Of a stretch of DNA of 5,100 bases, positions 1 through 5,100 are shown piece by piece (the stretch's first letter is position 1; each line of letters starts with the position of its first letter). The stretch comes from Chloroflexota bacterium. Its GTDB lineage: Bacteria; Chloroflexota; Anaerolineae; Caldilineales; Caldilineaceae. Made by a program: the position numbers and the translations under genes. Where the stretch lies: the NCBI GenBank assembly GCA_016199425.1, contig JACQGT010000452.1, positions 1-5,100 of the forward strand. The letters are read 5' to 3'. The notes beneath the pieces were generated by a model. It did no database searches. It was not told the origin of the DNA and worked only from the letters and a program-made list of their open reading frames with translations.

Positions 1-87
1 CAGTTGGGCCAGGGCGGTTTCATGGATCCCTGGATTATGTCCTACTTTGGCGCGGTCTATCCGGAGCAGTTCTACTACAAGGATTAG
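1..87 (+). CDS. C-terminal end of probable peptide-type ABC transporter substrate-binding protein (partial)
   Basis: An open frame enters from the left edge in frame 1 and stops at TAG 85-87, giving 28 residues that end in YPEQFYYKD. Nothing in this short tail is diagnostic alone. The call rests on position: it lies directly upstream of, and in the same direction as, the two permease genes, where Dpp/Opp operons normally place the extracytoplasmic family 5 substrate-binding lipoprotein. The aromatic, charged ending is compatible with the C-terminal lobe of such proteins. If the call is right, this protein captures the ligand outside the membrane and delivers it to the DppB/DppC pair. The start, signal peptide and ligand-binding domain lie outside the window. 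It could be another secreted protein, but the operon context makes that less likely. Confidence 0.72.
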   Translation, partial: QLGQGGFMDPWIMSYFGAVYPEQFYYKD

Positions 88-123
88 TCACGCTGCCACT
101 GGGGTAGGCGAGTGTAAGTGTAT

Positions 124-157
124 ATGTGGAGCCATGCCAGGCCGCATGGCTCCACAT
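124..157 (+). terminator. Strong hairpin between binding-protein gene and permease genes (attenuator or mRNA-processing stem)
   Basis: Bases 124-137 and 144-157 form a perfect 14-bp inverted repeat (core arm TGTGGAGCCATGC) around the 6-base loop CAGGCC. The hairpin lies 37 bases after the stop of the upstream gene and 21 bases before the dppB start. Only TTTC follows the stem, so the U-tract is weak for a full intrinsic terminator. In many ABC operons a hairpin here allows partial termination or protects the upstream mRNA 3' end, so that the binding protein is made in excess over the membrane parts. That role is inferred here. The repeat itself is directly visible. Confidence 0.55.
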
Positions 158-165
158 TTCTACCC

Positions 166-172
166 AAAGGAA
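166..172 (+). promoter_or_regulatory. Ribosome binding site that sets the dppB start
   Basis: AAAGGAA lies 6 bases before ATG 179-181. It selects this start over the in-frame ATG at 47, which would lie inside the upstream coding sequence and add 44 residues encoded partly by the hairpin. The chosen start gives MVAYFLRR followed at once by the first membrane helix, as is normal for DppB proteins. Confidence 0.75.
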
Positions 173-178
173 TTTCCA

Positions 179-1162
179 ATGGTTGCATATTTCCTGCGCC
201 GCTTCTTATATATGATTACGACGATGATCTTTATCTCCTTCATTGGCTTTTTTATCATCAATCTGCCACCAGGGAGTTTCATTGAAGTCTACCAGGCCCA
301 GCGCGAAAATATGGGTACACGCACGGCGGAGGCAGAGTTGGAGGCGCTGAAAAGACGCTACGCGCTCGATCAGCCTCTTTACGTGCAATACTGGAAATGG
401 GCGTCCGGATTCGTGCGCGGCGATTTTGGCCGTTCCTTCCAATACAATCGGGAAGTGAAGGACCTGATCTGGGAACGTCTGGGCTTCACAGCCATCATCG
501 CCACCTTCACCCTCTTTTTTACCTGGATGGTTGCCATACCCATTGGAATCTACGCGGCCACCCACCAATACAAAATTGGCGACAATGTAGCTACGGTGGT
601 GGGCATGGCCGGCTTATCGATCCCCGACTTTATGCTCGCCCTTGTGCTGATGGTGATCGCCCAACGGGTCTTTGGATTCTCTGTCGGAGGTCTCTTTTCC
701 AGAGAGTATATCGACGCGCCCTGGAGTATTGCCAAGTTTATCGATATGCTCAAGCACATATGGGTGCCGGTTTTTGTTGTTGGAACAGCGGGCACGGCTG
801 GATTGATGCGCATTATGCGGGGCAATCTTCTCGATATTCTGAACATGCAATATGTGCAGGCGGCCCGGGCGCGTGGGTTGAGTGAACCGTTGGTCATCGT
901 CAAGCACGCAGTGCGCAACGCTCTGCACCCCCTGATTATGCTGCTGGGCATGAGTCTGCCTTCCATCATCTCCGGCTCCCTGGTGGTCTCGATTGTATTG
1001 GGCTTGCCCACCACTGGCCCCCTATATTTTAGCGCGCTGCGCCAGCAGGATATGTTCCTGGCCGGAACTTTTCTCGTTTTTCTGGCAGGGATGCTGGTTG
1101 TGGGCAACTTCCTGGCCGACATTTTGCTGGCCCTTGTCGATCCGCGCATTCGCTACGAGTAA
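179..1162 (+). CDS. dppB: DppB/OppB-type ABC transporter permease
   Basis: This 327-residue integral membrane protein is one half of the channel of a peptide/nickel-family ABC importer. It has the usual family length. Six hydrophobic segments can be seen near residues 9-29, 103-127, 136-162, 195-212, 253-275 and 295-320. A periplasmic loop after the first helix includes VRGDFGRSF (79-87). The cytoplasmic EAA coupling loop, QYVQAARARGL (224-234) followed by HAVRNAL (243-249), contacts an ATPase subunit. The protein ends in DPRIRYE, a typical DppB C-terminus. Residues 29-34 read LPPGSF where the common family has an LPGDP-like motif, and 276-281 read LPTTGP where WPGLG is common, so it belongs to a distinct subclade. 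It lies 26 bases before dppC, with which it should heterodimerise. The substrate is not determinable; the symbol denotes the family, not proven dipeptide transport. Confidence 0.93.
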   Translation: MVAYFLRRFLYMITTMIFISFIGFFIINLPPGSFIEVYQAQRENMGTRTAEAELEALKRRYALDQPLYVQYWKWASGFVRGDFGRSFQYNREVKDLIWERLGFTAIIATFTLFFTWMVAIPIGIYAATHQYKIGDNVATVVGMAGLSIPDFMLALVLMVIAQRVFGFSVGGLFSREYIDAPWSIAKFIDMLKHIWVPVFVVGTAGTAGLMRIMRGNLLDILNMQYVQAARARGLSEPLVIVKHAVRNALHPLIMLLGMSLPSIISGSLVVSIVLGLPTTGPLYFSALRQQDMFLAGTFLVFLAGMLVVGNFLADILLALVDPRIRYE

Positions 1163-1188
1163 GTTTCAGCATTATTTGAGGTGCTCTT

Positions 1189-2367
1189 ATGGCAAAACAA
1201 GCGATTCTTGTCCCCACGCCCGCCATTGAAGAAGAGGTGCTGCCACAAACCGCTGGTTACGCCAAAGCGGCCAATGTAAAGGATGACATCGGCCAGCTAT
1301 CGGTTGGCAAGTTGATGTGGCGGCGTTTTCTGCGCAACCGTCTGGCCGTGGGCGGAACTATTGTTCTGACAATTATGTACATTATCATCATCTTTGCCGA
1401 GTTTTTCGCGCCTTACAATCATCTCTTTTCAAACTCAGATTTCGTAACTCGGCCACCCCAAGCACTCCGGTTTATCGATGCAGAAGGCAATTTTCATTTG
1501 CGTCCATTTGTCTATGGCACAACCACAACCCTGGATATAGCCAATCTCATCTATATACACGAGGACGACCCGGAGCAGATTTACCCCCTGCACTTCTTTG
1601 TGAAGGGCAAACCCTACAAGCTCTTTGGATTGATCCCCTCCGACATCCACTTCTACGGTGTGGACGAGCCGGGGACCGCCTTCTTCCTGGGCACAGATCG
1701 CAATGGGCGGGATATGGTGTCGCGCATCATTTACGGCGGGCGCGTCTCGATGACAGTAGGACTGATCGGTGTGACACTCACGATCATTTTCGGCTCGGTG
1801 TTAGGAACCATCTCAGGCTATTTCGGCGGCATTGTAGACACACTGATGCAACGGGTGATCGAACTGCTTATGTCCTTCCCCAGCATCGCGCTTTGGGCAG
1901 CCTTTGCTGCGGCCCTGCCCGCAGACATTACCACAATCACCCGTTTCTTCTTTATCTCCGTCATTCTCTCGCTCATTGGATGGACCAGCCTGGCCCGCCA
2001 GGTGCGGGCGAAGGTGTTGGCCTACCGGGAGATGGATTTTGCTTCGGCTGCCAAAGCGGCCGGCGCATCCCACGCCCGCATCATCCTGATCCACATGCTG
2101 CCCAACGCACTCAGCCACATTATTGTGGTCTCCACCCTAGCCATCCCCGGTATGATTCTGGCTGAGACTGCCCTCAGTTTTCTGGGGCTGGGGATTCTGC
2201 CCCCGGCGGTTAGTTGGGGTGCCCTGCTGCAAGATGCCCAAACCGTAGCTGTGGTGGTCAAGTTCCCCTGGCTGATGCTGCCCGGTCTCTTCGTCATCCT
2301 GACCGTACTCAGCTTTAACTTCATCGGCGACGGCATCCGGGACGCGGCCGATCCGTTTGCCATCTGA
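1189..2367 (+). CDS. dppC: DppC/OppC-type ABC transporter permease with extracytoplasmic insert
   Basis: This is the second channel-forming permease, 392 residues against about 300 for a standard DppC. A polar N-terminal stretch of about 45 residues precedes helix 1 (about 52-73). An insert follows at about residues 77-165, containing RPPQ, RPFVYG and a YPLHFFVKGKPYKLFGLIP-like segment (132-150), before the family hallmark LGTDRNGRDMVSRIIYG (167-183). Five more helices lie near 186-210, 222-243, 252-272, 308-332 and 360-381. The EAA coupling loop is EMDFASAAKAAGA (281-293) with HMLPNAL (302-308). The end, DGIRDAADPF, is typical. GAGGTG at 1178-1183, 5 bases before the ATG, supports the start. 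The insert lies on the outer face by topology and may contact the binding protein; I recall the same insert in other members of this subclade, so it is probably ancestral rather than a local fusion. Confidence 0.93.
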   Translation: MAKQAILVPTPAIEEEVLPQTAGYAKAANVKDDIGQLSVGKLMWRRFLRNRLAVGGTIVLTIMYIIIIFAEFFAPYNHLFSNSDFVTRPPQALRFIDAEGNFHLRPFVYGTTTTLDIANLIYIHEDDPEQIYPLHFFVKGKPYKLFGLIPSDIHFYGVDEPGTAFFLGTDRNGRDMVSRIIYGGRVSMTVGLIGVTLTIIFGSVLGTISGYFGGIVDTLMQRVIELLMSFPSIALWAAFAAALPADITTITRFFFISVILSLIGWTSLARQVRAKVLAYREMDFASAAKAAGASHARIILIHMLPNALSHIIVVSTLAIPGMILAETALSFLGLGILPPAVSWGALLQDAQTVAVVVKFPWLMLPGLFVILTVLSFNFIGDGIRDAADPFAI

Positions 2368-2368
2368 G

Positions 2369-2441
2369 TGGCTGATTCCGGGAATCGGCCAGACAACGAT
2401 AGGAAAGCCGAGAGAATTTGTGGCCGATTCCCGGAATCGTA
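2369..2441 (+). repeat. Pair of inverted palindromic repeats in the dppC-uma2 gap
   Basis: Two copies of the palindrome GATTCC-S-GGAATC are centred at 2380 (central G) and 2432 (central C). They extend into an exact 18-bp inverted repeat: GATTCCGGGAATCGGCCA at 2374-2391 matches the reverse complement of 2421-2438, with 29 bases between. Each copy can fold alone; the left one forms a 9-bp stem with one G-U pair (2369-2377 with 2383-2391). The two can also pair with each other as one long hairpin. The centres are 52 bp apart, close to five helical turns. The layout, self-complementary units in opposite orientation within a gap, resembles paired REP-like elements. It could equally be a double operator or an attenuator ahead of uma2. 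Confidence 0.8.
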
Positions 2442-2463
2442 GTCACGGAGAAAGTGCAGAGAA

Positions 2464-3234
2464 ATGTCCGAAGCAATTCTGGAAGCGCCGCCCACAATCG
2501 AAATGCCGGGAATTTTGTCGCCGGACGAGTACCCTGACATCAGTCATATCGTCACGGAGGACGATACGCCGGTGGACAATTTCCCTTCTGAAAAGCAACA
2601 ACGCCTTTTGACCGAGCCGCTCTACTCGTCCTGGGCTGGACCGGGACAGGGCCGCAGCTTTGTGGCCGCGGCCAATGTGGGGCTGTTTGCCTCCCTGGCC
2701 CAATCGCCCCTTGTGCCCGATGTCTTCCTCAGTCTGGACGCGCAGATTGCCGAAGATTGGTGGTCGAAGCGCAAACGAACGTACTTCTTTTGGGAATTTG
2801 GCAAGCCGCCGGAGGTGGTAATCGAAGTCGTCTCCAATCAGGTCGGCAACGAAACCAGCAAGAAGATGGATGGCTATGCGCGTATGGGCATCGCCTATTA
2901 CGCTATCTTCGACCCTATGCAACAGGTGCAGGAGGGTGTGCTGCGGGTCTACGCTTTGAATCCAGGCCCCCGCACCTACGCCGAAGTTGATCCATCCTTT
3001 CTGCCTGGGGTGGGGCTAGGGCTGTCGGTCTGGCGCGGCAGCTACGAAGGCCGTGAGGACCTGTGGATTCGCTGGCAGGATAGCAGGCGCAGACTGATTC
3101 CCACGGGTGCAGAGCGGGCGGAAGAGGAACGGCTGCGCGCCGACCAGGAACACCGACGCTCCGAGCGGTTGGCGGCCCAACTGCGGGCGTTGGGCATCGA
3201 TCCCAATGCTGGGAACGGGGACTCCGCTTTGTAG
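2464..3234 (+). CDS. Uma2-family (DUF820) PD-(D/E)xK nuclease-fold protein
   Basis: This 256-residue soluble protein belongs to the Uma2 family, whose members have a restriction-endonuclease-like fold; their cellular role is largely unknown. Visible motifs are SEKQQRLLTEPLYSSW (42-57), VPDVFLSLD (84-92) with the probable metal-binding D86, and the core PPEVVIEVVSN (115-125) with E121. KK (133-134) and YARMGIAYYAIFDP (138-151) complete the conserved block. The putative catalytic D, E and K are all present, so the site looks intact. A charged helical tail, probably a short coiled coil (about 215-243), ends in LRALGIDPN, common in cyanobacterial and Chloroflexota relatives; the last residues AGNGDSAL look like non-conserved run-out. 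GGAG at 2447-2450 is a somewhat distant Shine-Dalgarno match (13 bases). The stop lies within the downstream palindrome. The gene interrupts a transporter operon with no evident functional tie; I infer insertion. Confidence 0.9.
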   Translation: MSEAILEAPPTIEMPGILSPDEYPDISHIVTEDDTPVDNFPSEKQQRLLTEPLYSSWAGPGQGRSFVAAANVGLFASLAQSPLVPDVFLSLDAQIAEDWWSKRKRTYFFWEFGKPPEVVIEVVSNQVGNETSKKMDGYARMGIAYYAIFDPMQQVQEGVLRVYALNPGPRTYAEVDPSFLPGVGLGLSVWRGSYEGREDLWIRWQDSRRRLIPTGAERAEEERLRADQEHRRSERLAAQLRALGIDPNAGNGDSAL

Positions 3235-3257
3235 GACGGATTGGCAATCCGTCCTAC
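3231..3257 (+). repeat. REP-like perfect palindrome overlapping the uma2 stop codon
   Basis: The left arm GTAGGACGGATT (3231-3242) and its exact reverse complement (3246-3257) flank a 3-base loop GGC. The TAG in the left arm is the uma2 stop codon (3232-3234). Read in other frames, the element encodes the peptides TDWQSVL (+ strand) and GRIANPSY (- strand). I recall these as recurrent spurious peptides in environmental genomes with this dispersed repeat, which would make it one copy of a genome-wide palindromic family; a genome search is needed to confirm that. No U-tract follows, so a dedicated terminator is unlikely, although a 12-bp hairpin could slow transcription into dppD or protect the upstream mRNA. 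Confidence 0.8.
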
Positions 3258-3320
3258 GATGGACGCAGGACTTCGGACGATTTTCTCTATCCACGAAACC
3301 ATCCTCCAGGAACAACCGGA

Positions 3321-4391
3321 ATGGCTGACAAGCAGAATACAATCCTGCAGGTTCAAAATCTGCATACCCACTTCTTCACCGAAAGCGGCGTGATCCGCGC
3401 CCTGCGCGGCGTGGACTTCTCCGTGGAGCGGGGCAAAGTCCTGGGCGTTGTGGGTGAAAGCGGCTGCGGCAAAAGCGTGACAGCCCAGTGTATTATGAAT
3501 ATGCTGCCGGGCAGTGGCCGGATCGTCGAGGGTAAAATCACCTATTACCGGCGCGACTCCGCTGACAGCCGGACCGAAGCGATTGACATCACCTCCCTGC
3601 CCCCCCGCGGCCGGGCCATGCGCGCTATCCGGGGCAATGAGATCGCCATGATTTTCCAGGAGCCGATGACCTCCCTGGACCCGGTGTACACGGTGGGCAG
3701 CCAACTGATGGAAGCCATCACCCTGCACCAGACTGTAACCAGACAGCAGGGCAAAGAGATCGCCATCGACGCCCTGGCAAAGGTAAATCTGCCCGAACCG
3801 GCCCGTATCCTCGACGCCTACCCCCACCAGTTGAGCGGCGGCCAGCGCCAGCGGGTGATGATTGCCATCGCCCTGAGCTGCAACCCGACGCTGCTCATCG
3901 CCGATGAGCCGACCACTGCTCTGGACGTGACCACCCAGGCCCAGATTCTGGACCTGATGCGGGCGCTCCAGGAAGAGACCCAGATGAGCATTATCTTTAT
4001 CACCCACGATTTGGGTGTGGTGGCGGAGATGTGCGACGATGTGGCCGTGATGTATCTGGGCAAAGTGGTGGAGCAGACCGATGTGGACACCACCTTCCAC
4101 AACCCCAAGCACCCCTACACCCGGGCCCTCCTCCGTTCCATCCCCCGCTTGACCAGCGACGACAAGAGCCGACTGAATGTGATCAAAGGCCGGGTACCCG
4201 ATCCGTCGGTGGTTCCCTCTGGCTGCGCCTTCCATCCCCGCTGCCCGGAGATGATCCCCGGTCTGTGCGAAACCCACACGCCCGAAGTGCTCACACTCAA
4301 CGGCAACAAGCAGCAGGTGCGCTGTCTGCTCTATGATGACAAATTGATGGCGAAATCTTCTTCACCCATAGCCCTGGCGGAGGCTCGATAA
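3321..4391 (+). CDS. dppD: DppD/OppD-type ABC transporter ATP-binding protein
   Basis: This cytoplasmic ATPase subunit has 356 residues, slightly longer than the usual 320-340. All nucleotide-binding motifs are intact: Walker A GESGCGKS (45-52), Q-loop Q113 in FQEPMTSLDP, signature LSGGQRQR (171-178), Walker B LLIADEP (191-197) with catalytic E196, D-loop ALD (200-202) and switch histidine H229 in THDL. The C-terminal oligopeptide-transporter extension starts at about HPYTRALL (264-271). It contains cysteines C302, C308, C316 and C335 in the pattern C-x5-C-x7-C-x18-C, which in related OppD/DppD proteins binds a [4Fe-4S] cluster. AGGAA at 3308-3312 lies 8 bases before the ATG. The gene follows uma2 by 86 bases and overlaps dppF by one base. 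It should pair with DppF and drive transport through DppB/DppC. Confidence 0.95.
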   Translation: MADKQNTILQVQNLHTHFFTESGVIRALRGVDFSVERGKVLGVVGESGCGKSVTAQCIMNMLPGSGRIVEGKITYYRRDSADSRTEAIDITSLPPRGRAMRAIRGNEIAMIFQEPMTSLDPVYTVGSQLMEAITLHQTVTRQQGKEIAIDALAKVNLPEPARILDAYPHQLSGGQRQRVMIAIALSCNPTLLIADEPTTALDVTTQAQILDLMRALQEETQMSIIFITHDLGVVAEMCDDVAVMYLGKVVEQTDVDTTFHNPKHPYTRALLRSIPRLTSDDKSRLNVIKGRVPDPSVVPSGCAFHPRCPEMIPGLCETHTPEVLTLNGNKQQVRCLLYDDKLMAKSSSPIALAEAR

Positions 4392-5100
4392 TGGCCGAGA
4401 TGGGAAACAACCGCAACCACAAGAGCGGCAAGGATACCCGCACCACTCTGCTAGACGTAACCGATCTGAAGATGCACTTTCCCATCCGCAAGGGTTTTTT
4501 GCGCCGGGTGGTGGGCTATGTAAAGGCTGTGGACGGCGTCTCTTTCTCCATCCAGAAAGGCGACACCTTCGGGCTGGTGGGGGAGAGCGGCTGCGGCAAA
4601 ACCACCACCGGGCGTTGTGTCATGCGTCTGCTGGATCCAACCGGCGGCCAGATTGTCTATCACGACCGGGACGAGGGGCCGATTCACATCGAAAGCCTGA
4701 CCCCGGACGAGATGCGCACCTTTCGCCGGGACATGCAGATTATGTTCCAGGATCCCTACGCCTCCCTCAATCCTCGCCTGACCCTCAAACAGATTGTGGG
4801 CGAGCCGCTGGTCATCAACAAAGTGGCCCGGGGCAAGGAACTGGACGACCGGGTGGCCGAACTGCTGCGTTCGGTTGGGCTTAGCCCGGAATATATGAAT
4901 CGCTACCCCCACGCCTTTAGCGGCGGCCAGCGCCAGCGCATCGGTCTGGCCCGGGCCCTGGCCCTGAACCCGGAATTCATCGTAGCCGACGAGCCGGTCT
5001 CCGCCCTGGATGTGTCGGTCCAGGCCCAGGTGCTCAATCTGATCGAGGATTTGCAGGATCAGCTCGGCCTGACCTACCTCTTTATCGCCCACAATATGAG
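4391..5100 (+). CDS. dppF: DppF/OppF-type ABC transporter ATP-binding protein (3' end beyond window)
   Basis: This is the second ATPase subunit; 236 codons are visible and the frame is still open at the right edge. The ATG shares base 4391 with the TAA of dppD (TAATG), so the two are probably translationally coupled and made in matching amounts. The N-terminal 18 residues are polar and variable; the domain begins at LLDVTDLKMHFPI. Motifs present are Walker A GESGCGKT (64-71), Q-loop Q120 in FQDPYASLNPR, signature FSGGQRQR (176-183), Walker B FIVADEP (196-202) with E201, and D-loop ALD (205-207). The usual SHDL-type switch region reads AHNM (233-236), keeping H234 but replacing the following aspartate with asparagine. 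VGYVKAVDGVSF (41-52) and FSGGQ in place of LSGGQ are typical of DppF rather than DppD. The C-terminal oligopeptide-transporter extension should lie just outside the window. Confidence 0.94.
   Translation, partial: MAEMGNNRNHKSGKDTRTTLLDVTDLKMHFPIRKGFLRRVVGYVKAVDGVSFSIQKGDTFGLVGESGCGKTTTGRCVMRLLDPTGGQIVYHDRDEGPIHIESLTPDEMRTFRRDMQIMFQDPYASLNPRLTLKQIVGEPLVINKVARGKELDDRVAELLRSVGLSPEYMNRYPHAFSGGQRQRIGLARALALNPEFIVADEPVSALDVSVQAQVLNLIEDLQDQLGLTYLFIAHNM

Noticed and set aside
47..178. In-frame upstream ATG extending dppB by 44 residues
   Set aside because: It overlaps the end of the upstream gene, runs through the hairpin, has no good ribosome site and adds an unfamiliar polar peptide. ATG 179 has AAAGGAA at proper spacing and gives the expected DppB N-terminus.
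550..1149. Open frame of 199 codons on the - strand opposite dppB
   Set aside because: It is antisense to a well-supported permease, with a composition typical of reverse-complemented membrane-protein coding sequence.
2369..2441. Two repeat copies with a spacer as a minimal CRISPR array
   Set aside because: The copies are inverted rather than direct, each is itself palindromic, there are only two, and no cas genes are present.
2368..3320. Uma2 segment as a classical insertion sequence
   Set aside because: There is no transposase, no matching terminal inverted repeats at the two ends and no visible target-site duplication.
3258..3320. Separate promoter for dppD-dppF after the palindrome
   Set aside because: I could not find a convincing -35/-10 pair in these 63 bases; only the ribosome site before dppD is supported.
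3042..4277. Long open frame of 411 codons on the - strand opposite dppD
   Set aside because: It is antisense to a clear ATPase with all motifs intact. Its product is low-complexity, rich in His/Gly/Gln, and crosses the palindrome to give the GRIANPSY artefact. It is a shadow of biased codon use.
4451..5092. Open frame of 213 codons on the - strand opposite dppF
   Set aside because: It mirrors conserved DppF coding sequence and shows no recognisable domain or ribosome site of its own.
181..5100. Lower GC in parts of the 5' permease genes than in the 3' ATPase genes as a sign of separate origin
   Set aside because: Membrane proteins use many AT-rich hydrophobic codons such as TTT and ATT, which can explain the trend. 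No sharp boundary is visible.

Overview
The window carries most of one operon for an ABC importer of the peptide/nickel (Dpp/Opp) family, all on the + strand. In order: the last 28 codons of a gene that is probably the substrate-binding lipoprotein (1-87), a DppB-type permease (179-1162), a DppC-type permease (1189-2367), an unrelated Uma2-family PD-(D/E)xK nuclease-fold gene (2464-3234), a DppD/OppD-type ATPase (3321-4391) and a DppF/OppF-type ATPase (4391 to past the window edge). No stretch over 300 bases lacks a gene. The gaps are 88-178, 1163-1188, 2368-2463 and 3235-3320. Three of the four hold conspicuous inverted repeats.

The transporter parts fit one complex: the binding protein captures the ligand outside the membrane, DppB and DppC form the channel, and DppD and DppF form the ATPase heterodimer underneath. 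The permeases belong to a recognisable Opp/Dpp subclade. The DppC partner has a roughly 90-residue extracytoplasmic insert, and DppB carries LPPGSF and LPTTGP where the usual family has LPGDP-like and WPGLG-like motifs. The ligand cannot be read from the sequence. Peptides are the default guess, but relatives in this superfamily also import oligosaccharides.

The most unusual part is the segment between dppC and dppD. A Uma2 gene sits inside the transporter operon in the same orientation. On its left are two inverted copies of a GATTCC-S-GGAATC palindrome. On its right is a perfect 12-bp palindrome of a dispersed-repeat type whose first bases supply the Uma2 stop codon. This looks like a repeat-bordered insertion into an ancestral A-B-C-D-F operon, but the window alone cannot prove insertion.

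The organism is a bacterium of moderate to fairly high GC. The Uma2 subfamily with its coiled C-terminal tail, the permease subclade and the palindrome style together suggest Chloroflexota (Anaerolineae/Caldilineae-like), with Cyanobacteria or another environmental phylum possible. This is inference from remembered family patterns, at moderate confidence.
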